Shown piece by piece: positions 44,762 to 53,158 of a DNA stretch of 64,000 nucleotides; the first letter of the stretch is position 1; each line of letters begins with the position of its first letter. Source of the DNA: Lacibacter cauensis (GTDB lineage Bacteria > Bacteroidota > Bacteroidia > Chitinophagales > Chitinophagaceae); contig NZ_VLLE01000004.1 of assembly GCF_007830055.1 (NCBI RefSeq), positions 339,248-403,247 of the forward strand, written 5' to 3'. Below the pieces are notes generated by a model, which had not been told where the DNA came from, ran no database searches, and saw nothing but the letters and a program-made list of their open reading frames with translations. The position numbers and the translations under genes were made by a program.

Positions 44762-45244
44762 TTATTTAATATTCGGATTCAGCTGCTTTTCCTTGCGCAC
44801 CTTTTCCCAATATTTTTTATGCACGAACAGCATACCAAAACTTTCACCATCCTCTTTATCCATGTGTTTGTGGTGCATTTTATGTGCCCAGCGGATTGCC
44901 CGTACATATGTACTGTTCCAGCGGCTGAAAATTTTAAAGCGTTGATGAATGATAATGTCGTGCACAATAAAATACGCAGCCCCATACATGGCAATACCGG
45001 CACCGATACTCACTACCCAATACACGCCGTTCATTAAACCCAGCATAATACACAACCAGCTGGGAATAGCAAAAATGAGAAAAAACGCATCGTTCTTTTC
45101 AAAGAAACGGCCACGAGGCTGGTGGTGATCTTCGTGCAGGTACCATAAAAACCCGTGCATCACAAATTTGTGGGTAAGCCAGGTAATACCTTCCATGGTA
45201 AAGAACACCACAAATGCCAGTAAGATGTATAAAAACAAACTCAT
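44762..45244 (-). CDS. crtZ: Beta-carotene 3-hydroxylase
   Basis: This 160-residue membrane protein has the histidine clusters of the CrtZ branch of the fatty-acid-hydroxylase superfamily: HKFVMH (25-30), HEDHH (37-41), HDIIIH (about 94-99) and HKMHHKH (about 120-126), which hold a di-iron centre. It adds the 3-hydroxyl to beta-rings. The gene overlaps the upstream cruF-like gene by 4 bp. Confidence 0.93.
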   Translation of the reverse strand: MSLFLYILLAFVVFFTMEGITWLTHKFVMHGFLWYLHEDHHQPRGRFFEKNDAFFLIFAIPSWLCIMLGLMNGVYWVVSIGAGIAMYGAAYFIVHDIIIHQRFKIFSRWNSTYVRAIRWAHKMHHKHMDKEDGESFGMLFVHKKYWEKVRKEKQLNPNIK

Positions 45245-45930
45245 AATAATGTGCGTAAGATTAAAAAGAACATAAACTGGATCAATAACAAATTTACTGC
45301 GAATTGGTTTTGTTTATTAAAGTTTAACAGACGAAACAACAACATCAACAAGGCACTGATACCAAACCAGCAGATATAGTTGAACACCGGAATTGATCCA
45401 TCGCCCAACCATTGCCAGTAGCCCAGCTTTACCGCTACTGGTTCCATAATCCAGTCGAAGAACGTAGCCAGTAATGCACCATCAATGATCACTGCAAAAA
45501 ACCCAACGTTGGTACGTCTTGGCTGGTCCTCCTCTTTTAGTTTATTCCAGAAAAAATTGAGCATCTGCTGGATGGTAATGCCGCAGCAATACATCATAAT
45601 AAACCAGTTCACCCCAATCACCAGCGGAATGTTTTTCCATTGCCAGCCCATTGCTGAGCCGTATTGGTAATCGCCAAATAACAACCGGTGATTCACGCCG
45701 AGATATTCCACCACATAACCCGTTACATAACAAACGGCCACAAACACAAAAAAATGCAGGTTCTTTTCCTGTTGTGTATAGATGAGTAAGCCGGCACTCA
45801 GCAACAGATTCATGGGCGTGAGCGAAGCAAACAATGTTACATCATAGAACAACATACCCCCTAAGCCAATGCAGTGAAACAGCACGGCAACCGCAGTAGC
45901 AATTTGTTGTTTACTGTAGTGTTGCAGCAT
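45241..45930 (-). CDS. Carotenoid 1,2-hydratase, CruF-like
   Basis: This 229-residue membrane protein has six to seven hydrophobic helices and the motifs of the CruF/DUF422 family: VTGYVVEYLGVNHRLLFGDYQYG (about 68-90) and ATFFDWIMEPVAVKLGYWQW (about 155-175). CruF hydrates the acyclic psi-end of gamma-carotene-type molecules to give a 1'-hydroxyl. It overlaps crtD by one base (TAATG) and crtZ by four, so the three are translationally coupled. Confidence 0.85.
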   Translation of the reverse strand: MLQHYSKQQIATAVAVLFHCIGLGGMLFYDVTLFASLTPMNLLLSAGLLIYTQQEKNLHFFVFVAVCYVTGYVVEYLGVNHRLLFGDYQYGSAMGWQWKNIPLVIGVNWFIMMYCCGITIQQMLNFFWNKLKEEDQPRRTNVGFFAVIIDGALLATFFDWIMEPVAVKLGYWQWLGDGSIPVFNYICWFGISALLMLLFRLLNFNKQNQFAVNLLLIQFMFFLILRTLL

Positions 45931-47423
45931 TAGTGAGAAACTTGTTTTAATTGATCTTGCTGTATAAGTTCGGCGGCAATTTTTGCGCTCTTAAAACAAA
46001 GCGGAATACCACCGCCGGGATGTACACTGCCGCTGCAGAAATACAACCCTTCAATTTTTTTGGTAAAGTTGGGATGACGCAGAAAAGCTGCCATCTTGCT
46101 GTTGCTGCTGGTACCATACAGCGAACCCATGTACGAACCGGTACGCTCTTCGATGCGGATAGGATCGAGATATTCTTCTGTTGCAATCGCTGCAGCAATA
46201 TCGGTTTGCAAAATGCGACTGAGTTTATCAATCACCTGTTGACGTAAGTTAATGCGCATTTGCTCCCAGTTCTGTCCAATGTTTGATGGAGCATTAATGA
46301 GCAGGAACCAATTCTCTTTTCCTTTCGGTGCAAGTCCTTCTTCCATTTTGGAAGTGATGTTCACATACACCGTAGGATCGTTATACAAACGCTTTTGCTT
46401 AAACAGGGTTTGAAATTCGGCAGCGTAATTGTTGCTGAAGAAAATATTATGCAGGTGCAGTTCCGGAAACTCTCTGTTCATGCCCCAGTAAAAAATCATA
46501 CCGCTGCAGCTGCGTTCCTGTTTCAACACTTTCTTTGTTTCAATCGGATCGTTGAGTAATTGCTGGTATGTAAAATAAACATCGGCATTGCTCAACACCA
46601 CATCAGCAAAAACATTCTCATTATCCACCACCACGCCTTTCACTTTTCCTTCGTGATGAATGATGCGTTCAACCGGCGTGCTGTAATGAATACGTACACC
46701 TTTCTTGTCGGCGAGTTGTACCAATGCATTGGTAATGCTGATCATGCCGCCTTTTGGATAAAAAGTTCCTTCATTTAATTCCAAATGCGGAATCAAACTC
46801 ATCATCCCCGGTGTTTGATACGGATTGCTGCCGTTGTAGGTAGCAAAGCGATCAAACAACTGCACTGCTTCTGCTGTACGAAACGATGATTGATTAAACC
46901 CATGCAAGGTGCCGAGCAAATGCGGCATACGCACAGTCTGCAAGGCTTTCAGCACCGGCTTTTGCAACCAGGTGCTGCGTTTATGTAGGGAATGATTTAA
47001 AAAAATACTGCCGATATTGTTGTACAGGGTTTCACTCTTGCGCAGGTAGTTAAGCACATTGCTGCTGTCTTCGCCTAATTGGGTTTGCAATTCATCGGCT
47101 AAACGTTCAGCATCTGTCCACGCCTGTACACGTTTGCCATTCTCAAAAAAATAGTTGCAGGAAAGAGGAACACGTTCGTACTGAAAATAGTCTGCAATCG
47201 GTTCGCCGGCAAAAGCAAATAACTCTTCTACATTTTGTGGTTGGGTAAATAACGAAGGACCGGCATCAAAAGCAAAACCATCTTTTTCAAAATAAGAAAG
47301 TTTGCCACCGGCATACGCATTGCGTTCAAACACATCAACCGAGTAACCCATTACAGCAAGTCGTATGGCACCGGCCAAACCGGCAACACCGCTGCCGATT
47401 ACCACTGCTTTAGGCTGCTGCAT
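45930..47423 (-). CDS. CrtI-family desaturase, probable 3',4'-desaturase (CrtD-like)
   Basis: This 497-residue flavoprotein begins with a dinucleotide-binding motif (VIGSGVAGLAGAIRLAVMGYSVDVFERN) and ends with the CrtI-family signature GLYFCSGSVHPGGGIPLCFKSAKIAAEL. It is the second CrtI-like gene in the operon and differs strongly from the other. With CruF present, the role of a 1'-hydroxycarotenoid 3',4'-desaturase (CrtD) fits best; the assignment rests on context. Its start overlaps the end of idi by 14 bp. Confidence 0.8.
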   Translation of the reverse strand: MQQPKAVVIGSGVAGLAGAIRLAVMGYSVDVFERNAYAGGKLSYFEKDGFAFDAGPSLFTQPQNVEELFAFAGEPIADYFQYERVPLSCNYFFENGKRVQAWTDAERLADELQTQLGEDSSNVLNYLRKSETLYNNIGSIFLNHSLHKRSTWLQKPVLKALQTVRMPHLLGTLHGFNQSSFRTAEAVQLFDRFATYNGSNPYQTPGMMSLIPHLELNEGTFYPKGGMISITNALVQLADKKGVRIHYSTPVERIIHHEGKVKGVVVDNENVFADVVLSNADVYFTYQQLLNDPIETKKVLKQERSCSGMIFYWGMNREFPELHLHNIFFSNNYAAEFQTLFKQKRLYNDPTVYVNITSKMEEGLAPKGKENWFLLINAPSNIGQNWEQMRINLRQQVIDKLSRILQTDIAAAIATEEYLDPIRIEERTGSYMGSLYGTSSNSKMAAFLRHPNFTKKIEGLYFCSGSVHPGGGIPLCFKSAKIAAELIQQDQLKQVSH

Positions 47424-47946
47424 AAGTGGGATGATTTTGTTGCAGCCATTCTTCTAACAAAGGCAATGCAATTTTAAACCACTCGGTATAACTGCCGGCA
47501 TCGTGGGCTATTTCATCTTTAATAACAGCAATAGATTTGTAACACACTTCACTCACCTCTTCTGCATTCAATTGCATGGCACCTTCGTACTCGCCAATAA
47601 ATACATGATCAAACTCGTACTCGGTTAAGCCGTTATCAAATGCGGCTTTATAGGTAAAATGAAATGCTTTGTGTACAGGAGTGGTAAATCCTAGTTCTTC
47701 TTCCAGCCGGCGTAATGCAGCCTGCTCGGTTGATTCGCCCGGCATAGGATGACTGCAACAGGCATTGGTCCATAAAGAAGGACTGTGGTATTTTGTTGCG
47801 GCTCTTTTCTGCAACAACATCTCACCATGTTTATTAAACAGAAAAACACTGAATGCACGGTGCAGCAATGCTTTTTCATGTGCTTCCATTTTTTCCATGG
47901 AACCAATAGCTTCATCCAACTCGTTAACGAGAATTACTTCGTGCAT
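47410..47946 (-). CDS. idi: Isopentenyl-diphosphate delta-isomerase, type 1
   Basis: From the ATG at 47946 (a TTG one codon earlier is possible) the protein has 178 residues. It has the Nudix-like fold with catalytic Cys in LWTNACCSHPMPGE (about 61-74) and Glu in ALRRLEEELGF, plus YEFDHVFIGEY with the catalytic Glu region. It interconverts isopentenyl and dimethylallyl diphosphate, feeding carotenoid precursors. No GGPP synthase (crtE) is in the window. Confidence 0.95.
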   Translation of the reverse strand: MHEVILVNELDEAIGSMEKMEAHEKALLHRAFSVFLFNKHGEMLLQKRAATKYHSPSLWTNACCSHPMPGESTEQAALRRLEEELGFTTPVHKAFHFTYKAAFDNGLTEYEFDHVFIGEYEGAMQLNAEEVSEVCYKSIAVIKDEIAHDAGSYTEWFKIALPLLEEWLQQNHPTYAAA

Positions 47947-47970
47947 CAATCAAAAATAAGTGATTATCGG

Positions 47971-48807
47971 TTACATGATATTTAACTGGCTGCGTACACC
48001 GGCCCTTAACAAAATCATCACCTTGTGATAGTCCGGAATACGCACCCGCTCCTGCATAATGACAGCGGGCTGCAGTTTTTTGATCTTACGGAAAAGAGAG
48101 AGATAATATTTATACGCTACATACACACCAAAGCGTGCTTTGGCCGGCAGCTGCATAATACCTGCATAGGCATCATCAAAATCCTTTTGAATATCTTCTT
48201 CAATTTCACGTTTCTGCCGATCGGTAAAATTGCCAAAATCCAGGCCGGGAAAATAAGTGCGGTCCAGTTGATTGTAATCGGCTTTTACATCTCGCAGAAA
48301 ATTCACTTTCTGAAAAGCAGCCCCCAGCGATTGTGCAGATGCTTTCAGCTTTCGGTATTCTGCTTCATCGCCTTCAACAAAAACATACAAACACATTAAC
48401 CCTACTACTTCTGCACTGCCGTAAATATATTCGTTGTACCCTTCGTTATTGTATTGCTTTTTATCGAGATCCATTTCCATGCTGTTGAAAAAAGCATGAA
48501 TGAGTGCATGATCAATTTTGTATTGATTAACGGTTAATTGGAAGCTGTGCAGAATAGGATTTAAGCTGATACCCTGTTCGATGGCTTCAAATGTCTGTTT
48601 GCGGAAATCGCTGATAAGGGTGGCTTTATCGTGTTCATGAAACGTATCAACAATTTCATCAGCGAAGCGTACAAGACCGTAAATATTATAGATCGGCTGT
48701 CGCAGATCGTTATGCAGCAAACGGATGGCTGATGAAAAAGAAGTACTGTACCGCTCGGTAGTGAGGCGGCTGCTCAGCTGGCATACTTCGTGAAAAATAT
48801 TCATCAT
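47971..48807 (-). CDS. crtB: Phytoene synthase
   Basis: This 278-residue protein has the squalene/phytoene synthase fold with two aspartate-rich motifs: VRFADEIVDTFHEHD (about 47-61) and LRDVKADYNQLDRTYFP (about 161-177), plus GSAEVVGLMCLYVF. It joins two GGPP molecules to phytoene. Its ATG overlaps the crtI stop by four bases (ATGA), so the two are translationally coupled. Phytoene rather than squalene is inferred from the crtI partner. Confidence 0.95.
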   Translation of the reverse strand: MMNIFHEVCQLSSRLTTERYSTSFSSAIRLLHNDLRQPIYNIYGLVRFADEIVDTFHEHDKATLISDFRKQTFEAIEQGISLNPILHSFQLTVNQYKIDHALIHAFFNSMEMDLDKKQYNNEGYNEYIYGSAEVVGLMCLYVFVEGDEAEYRKLKASAQSLGAAFQKVNFLRDVKADYNQLDRTYFPGLDFGNFTDRQKREIEEDIQKDFDDAYAGIMQLPAKARFGVYVAYKYYLSLFRKIKKLQPAVIMQERVRIPDYHKVMILLRAGVRSQLNIM

Positions 48808-50303
48808 AAGCGCTCGGTTGTTTGAACTGTTTTTGAATAGTGTTGATGTACCAACGATGCCACCACTTCGCCACTGATAAGGCTTGGCGGTACACCCGGC
48901 CCCGGCACCGTCAACTGACCTGTATAATACAGGTTCTCTACTTTTTTACTGCGGCAACCCGGCTTCAAGATAGCGGTTTGCAGCAAGGTATTCGCTAAAC
49001 CGTACGCATTCCCACGAAATGCGTTGTAATCATCTTTGAAATCGGTTACCGAGTAAGATTTTTTATAAACAATAGAATCTAAAATTGGTTCACCAATACG
49101 TTGTTCAAACCGTTGAACAATCTGCTGGAAATAACGGTCACGCACTTCTTCGGTATCGCCTTCTAATCCTGCGGCTACCGGAATCAGGAAAAACAGGTTT
49201 TCACAACCGGCAGGCGCTCCCGAAGCATCGGTTCGGGTGGTGGCACTTACATAGAACAACGGATTGCTCGGCCACTGCGGATTATCATAAATTTCTTGAC
49301 CATGCTGGTTAAAATCGGTATCAAAGAATAAACTGTGATGCGGTATTTGCGGCAGCTGTTTGTTTAACCCTACATAGTATAATAAACAACTTGGTGCCAT
49401 CACCCGGTTGTTCCAGTAGGCTTCCGAATAAGATTGATCGTGATGATGCAGGAGTTTTGTTTCCGTAAAATGATAATCAGCACCACTGATCACCACATCT
49501 GCTTCCAGGTATTCACCATCGGCCACAACACCTGTTGCACGGCCGTTCACTGTTTTGATTTCTTCAACATTTCTGTTAAACTGAAATTGCACGCCCAACT
49601 CTTCTGCTAAACTGTGCATGCCTTTCACAATTTCGTACATACCGCCAACAGGGTACCAGGTGCCGAGTTTTACATCAGCATAATTCATTAAACTGTACAG
49701 CGCCGGAATTTTTTCGGGCAATGCACCCAAAAACAAAACCGGGAACTCCATCAGCTCACGCAAACGTGAATCGGCAAAGTGCTTCTGTACATGTTTTTTC
49801 ATGGATGTAAATACATCCAGTTTAAAAATGCCTTTCACCAGGTCCATATCGGCAAACTCGCTAAGCGAAAGACCCGGTTTGTGCACTAATTTATTAATGC
49901 CTACTTCGTATTTATAAGCCGCTTCATCCATAAAAGCATCCAGCTGCTTGCTGCTGCCCGGCTCCAGTTCATCAAACAATTTTTTTAAAGCATCGTAATC
50001 AGCAGGAATATCGGTTACATCATGCTTGAAATAAATACGGTACGATGGATCAAGACGTTTCAGTTCGTAATAATCATTAACCTTCTTCCCAAACAGGTTA
50101 AAATAACGTTCAAACACATCAGGCATCCAGTACCAGCTTGGCCCCATATCAAATGTAAACCCATCAACCTGCAGCTGTCTTGCCCTGCCACCCGGTTGAT
50201 CGTGCTTTTCTAAAACGGTCACATGCCAGCCTGCCTTTGCAAGAAAGGAAGCTGCAGACATGCCGGCAAAGCCGCTGCCAATAACAATTGCTTTTTGTAC
50301 CAA
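48804..50303 (-). CDS. crtI: Phytoene desaturase
   Basis: This 499-residue flavoprotein has an N-terminal FAD motif (VIGSGFAGMSAASFLAKAGWHVTVLEKHDQPGGRARQ), DMGPSWYWMPDVFERYF, and the C-terminal NLYYTGQLTVPGPGVPPSLISGEVVASL signature of CrtI. It converts phytoene to lycopene by four desaturations. It is the first structural gene after the ECF sigma gene (10-bp gap) and overlaps crtB. Confidence 0.95.
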   Translation of the reverse strand: MVQKAIVIGSGFAGMSAASFLAKAGWHVTVLEKHDQPGGRARQLQVDGFTFDMGPSWYWMPDVFERYFNLFGKKVNDYYELKRLDPSYRIYFKHDVTDIPADYDALKKLFDELEPGSSKQLDAFMDEAAYKYEVGINKLVHKPGLSLSEFADMDLVKGIFKLDVFTSMKKHVQKHFADSRLRELMEFPVLFLGALPEKIPALYSLMNYADVKLGTWYPVGGMYEIVKGMHSLAEELGVQFQFNRNVEEIKTVNGRATGVVADGEYLEADVVISGADYHFTETKLLHHHDQSYSEAYWNNRVMAPSCLLYYVGLNKQLPQIPHHSLFFDTDFNQHGQEIYDNPQWPSNPLFYVSATTRTDASGAPAGCENLFFLIPVAAGLEGDTEEVRDRYFQQIVQRFEQRIGEPILDSIVYKKSYSVTDFKDDYNAFRGNAYGLANTLLQTAILKPGCRSKKVENLYYTGQLTVPGPGVPPSLISGEVVASLVHQHYSKTVQTTERL

Positions 50304-50313
50304 GGGAAGAGGT

Positions 50314-50814
50314 TTAGTTTCTGCTGATCTGTTCTTTCAACAATTTACGGGCAAAATGGATACGACTCTTGATTGTACCCAAAGGCTCGTTGAGAATATG
50401 GGCTATTTCGTGGTATTTAAACCCTTCGAAATAGAGTGTAAAAGGCTGTTTAAAAATATCGGGCAACTCATGCACGGCCTGCTGAATCTCTTTCAGCTTC
50501 AGGTTACCTTCTGCCTGATTAGATACGGTAGCCTGCTGGTAGTCCAAAAGAAAATCGTTGGGCGTTGAATCAAAAATGGTTTGCTGCTTGGCTTTGCGGC
50601 GGTAGCTGTTAATAAAAATGTTGCGCATGATGGTGTACAGCCATGCTTTGATATTGGTACCCACATGATACTTCTCACGATTGGCCAACGCCCTGAACAT
50701 CGTTTCCTGCAACAGATCTTTTGCCGTTTCGTTATCTCTCGTCAACGTAAAGGCAAAGGGCTTCAGAAAATCTGTGTTGTTCAAAAGCATTTGGTTGAAT
50801 TCTACGGTTGACAT
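50314..50814 (-). CDS. ECF-type RNA polymerase sigma factor
   Basis: This 166-residue protein has sigma region 2 (DLLQETMFRALANREKYHVGTNIKAWLYTIMRNIFINSYRRK, about 34-75) and region 4 (about 115-160: LPDIFKQPFTLYFEGFKYHEIAHILNEPLGTIKSRIHFARKLL). No anti-sigma gene is adjacent. It is the first gene of the carotenoid operon and is preceded by a 30-bp palindrome, so it is probably the switch that a MerR/B12 regulator opens, as in the LitR-LitS pair of Streptomyces. It could also act on distant promoters. Confidence 0.93.
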   Translation of the reverse strand: MSTVEFNQMLLNNTDFLKPFAFTLTRDNETAKDLLQETMFRALANREKYHVGTNIKAWLYTIMRNIFINSYRRKAKQQTIFDSTPNDFLLDYQQATVSNQAEGNLKLKEIQQAVHELPDIFKQPFTLYFEGFKYHEIAHILNEPLGTIKSRIHFARKLLKEQISRN

Positions 50815-50821
50815 ACCTTTT

Positions 50822-50907
50822 TGTTTAAATGATTAGATCGTAAAGTTAAACAGAATAACAGTTGTGAGGCAACTTTTTGTTTAATATTTTTTTAAAAATA
50901 TTAAACA
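50822..50907 (-). promoter_or_regulatory. Regulatory region of the sigma-crt operon with 30-bp perfect palindrome
   Basis: TGTTTAATATTTTT and AAAAATATTAAACA form a 30-bp palindrome (50878-50907, 2-bp centre) 63-93 bp before the sigma ATG. TGTTTAA occurs four times in alternating orientation (50822, 50846, 50878, 50901). A smaller hairpin, AGTTG-TGAGG-CAACT, lies at 50860-50874. On the minus strand TTG, 21 bp, TAACTTTA gives a weak Bacteroidota promoter between palindrome and gene. Binding of the neighbouring MerR/B12 regulator is inferred. Confidence 0.6.
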
Positions 50908-50927
50908 GTTTACGCTCAATCACTTGC

Positions 50928-50955
50928 AAAAAAAATCCCCCGTTATTCGGGGGAT
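50928..50955 (-). terminator. Intrinsic terminator of the MerR/B12 regulator gene
   Basis: On the minus strand ATCCCCCG pairs with CGGGGGAT (8 bp, loop AATAA), followed by eight T residues. The regulator is thus a separate unit from the sigma-crt operon. Confidence 0.92.
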
Positions 50956-50979
50956 CAATAGTAGTTATGCCTGATTTTT

Positions 50980-51864
50980 TTAAGCTAATTGATGGATAAA
51001 GTCATTGACTTCCTGGAAAGATTTCAGGAATTTGATATTAGCAGGAACCTGCTTTTTCTCGAATGTTTGTGCCAGTAAACCCGAGATGAGAATGCGCTGC
51101 TGCGGGAATCGGATCTTAAGATTGTTGAGGAATTTATCGAAGTTAAACTCCTTCATTACGGTTGTAAGATGCGTATAAATATAATCGGGCTTCTGACTTT
51201 CTACAATAAACGCCAGATCCTTTAAAGGAACATTTGCACCCAGGTAAATAACATGGATACCTCTTGACTTAAGCAGGTAATGCAGGAACAACAAGCCCAC
51301 TTCGTGATGCTCGTTCTCGGGCAGGAACAACAGCATTTTTGTTTTCAGCGTTAATACCGGGCGTGTTCCGTCAATACCCACAATCAGCTTCTGACGGATA
51401 ATATTGGTAGTAAGATGCTCCTGCGCCGGATTAATGTGGTCTGTCAACCACAAAATACCGATGCGTTCCAGGAACGGGAATAAAATAAACGTAATGGTTT
51501 TCTCAATCCCCCTCTGCCGGATCTGCTGCTCAAGAATATCTTCAAAAGCCTCCATTTCCAGGTCAACCATGTGCTGGATAAGTTCGTTGACAATACGCTC
51601 CTGCTGGGCTGCATTGTTCGAAAGCGTAAGCATCTTGCTACGCAGCTCCTCCTCGCTCATCCGGTCGATGTGCGAGATTTTATAGCCATACTTGTTGAGT
51701 AAAGAGATGTTGAGCAACATCTTCAGCTCGTGGTTGCTGTAATAGCGGATATTGGTGGCGGTACGCTGGGGTTTTAAAAACGAATACCGCTGCTCCCATA
51801 TCCGGATGGTATGGGCCTTGATTCCACTAAGATTTTCCAAATCTTTAATCGTAAACTTATTCAT
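50980..51864 (-). CDS. MerR-family regulator with cobalamin-binding domain (CarH/LitR type)
   Basis: This 294-residue protein has an N-terminal MerR helix-turn-helix (FTIKDLENLSGIKAHTIRIWEQRY, 4-27) and a C-terminal B12-binding region. The cap helix motif W139-x9-E149-H150 and the cobalamin ligand motif E185-x-H187-x-x-G190 are both intact, as in light-sensing CarH. The His that follows the Trp in Thermus CarH (His132), which caps the light state, is Leu140 here, so a different light response or none is possible. It lies just upstream of the ECF sigma and crt genes, which it probably represses when carrying adenosylcobalamin. Confidence 0.92.
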   Translation of the reverse strand: MNKFTIKDLENLSGIKAHTIRIWEQRYSFLKPQRTATNIRYYSNHELKMLLNISLLNKYGYKISHIDRMSEEELRSKMLTLSNNAAQQERIVNELIQHMVDLEMEAFEDILEQQIRQRGIEKTITFILFPFLERIGILWLTDHINPAQEHLTTNIIRQKLIVGIDGTRPVLTLKTKMLLFLPENEHHEVGLLFLHYLLKSRGIHVIYLGANVPLKDLAFIVESQKPDYIYTHLTTVMKEFNFDKFLNNLKIRFPQQRILISGLLAQTFEKKQVPANIKFLKSFQEVNDFIHQLA

Positions 51865-51944
51865 GATTAAATGCTCCGGATATACTTACAAAAAAGGATG
51901 CAAAAAGTTTACAAAGCAACAACTTCCATTATCGTGTTGAAGCA

Positions 51945-53153
51945 TCACTGGCTTTTTAAGGCCAAAAGCTCATCATAAAATGCTGTTAATGAAGCCAATT
52001 CGCTTGTTTCAGAAAACCGCTCTTTCGCAATTTGCCGGGCGGTAACACCCATTTCTGCAGCCAAAGAAGGTTGTTCCAGCAGTTGCGCAACCCGGGCACA
52101 CAGCTCATTGGCGCTTGCTGCAAGAAAACCGGTTTGCCCATGCTGCACCAGTTCGGCAACACCACCCACGTTGGTAGCTACGACCGGCTTACCGGCAGCC
52201 ATGGCTTCCATCACCGATACCGGCGTGCCTTCATTCAGCGAAGTGAGCAGCACCAGATCTAACCCGGCAAATACCACATCCATATCTGTTCGCCACGATG
52301 TAAACACAAAAGGCTTTTCGGCAGAAGCTTCAGCCGCAGCGTTTGTAAACCCAAAACCCCTTTGAACAATATATTGCTGCAACGCCTGCTTTTCAGCCCC
52401 ATCGCCCACAATAAAAAAACGGAATGCCGGCAAGGCAGTTCTTGTTTGCAGTAAACGGATAGCTGTATCGATAAACAGCCGGTGCTGTTTAATGGGCACT
52501 AACCGCCCAACAATTCCAATAGCCTTTGTGGCATCATCCAGCTGAAATTGCTTCCTGAACTGCAAACGCTTCTCGCCCGTCTCATCTGCAAACGATGCAG
52601 TGGCAATACCCAATCGCACCAGCTTTATTTTTTCAGCACGGGCAATTCGATAGGTTGTTGTCAGTTCATGCTGGAGGATATCGCTGATGGCAATGATAGC
52701 AGTTGAATAGCCTGCCAGCCATCGTTCAATCTGCACAATACACCTGGAGACAAATGGCGGGAAGTAGGAATGAAACACATGCCCGTGAAATGTATGTACT
52801 ACCACCGGCACCTTGCAGCGATGTGCAGCTAATCGACCCAACACACCGGGCTTCGTGCCATGCGTATGCACAATGGCCGGTTTAAATTCTTTGATGATTT
52901 TTTTAAGCTGATGGTATGCACGCCAATCAACCGCTGGCAAAACAGAACGGCGGAGTGCTGTTAATTTCTGAAAGCGAAATCCTTTGTATTGATCGAGCAG
53001 GTAATCGGCTGCCTGCTCATCGGCATTGGGCTCACCGGCTACAACAAGTACGTCAAACACATTGCTCAAACCTTCGGCCATGCAAAGCGTGTTCAATGCC
53101 GGACCACCCGTTGCAAGCCTGTTGAGAATGATAAGTAACCGGGGTTTGCTCAA
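51945..53153 (-). CDS. Glycosyltransferase family 4 (GT-B)
   Basis: This 402-residue protein starts with TTG at 53153; there is no in-frame ATG before residue 25. GT-B layout: LLIILNRLATGGPALNTLCMAEGL at the N-terminus, VHTHGTKPGVLGRLAAHR, VGRLVPIKQHRLFIDTAI, and the GT4 signature DLVLLTSLNEGTPVSVMEAMAAGKPVVATNVGGVAELV (about 315-353). It transfers a sugar from a nucleotide donor in the polysaccharide locus. The stop of the CpsB-like gene is 5 bp upstream. Confidence 0.9.
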   Translation of the reverse strand: MSKPRLLIILNRLATGGPALNTLCMAEGLSNVFDVLVVAGEPNADEQAADYLLDQYKGFRFQKLTALRRSVLPAVDWRAYHQLKKIIKEFKPAIVHTHGTKPGVLGRLAAHRCKVPVVVHTFHGHVFHSYFPPFVSRCIVQIERWLAGYSTAIIAISDILQHELTTTYRIARAEKIKLVRLGIATASFADETGEKRLQFRKQFQLDDATKAIGIVGRLVPIKQHRLFIDTAIRLLQTRTALPAFRFFIVGDGAEKQALQQYIVQRGFGFTNAAAEASAEKPFVFTSWRTDMDVVFAGLDLVLLTSLNEGTPVSVMEAMAAGKPVVATNVGGVAELVQHGQTGFLAASANELCARVAQLLEQPSLAAEMGVTARQIAKERFSETSELASLTAFYDELLALKSQ

Positions 53154-53158
53154 ATGTG

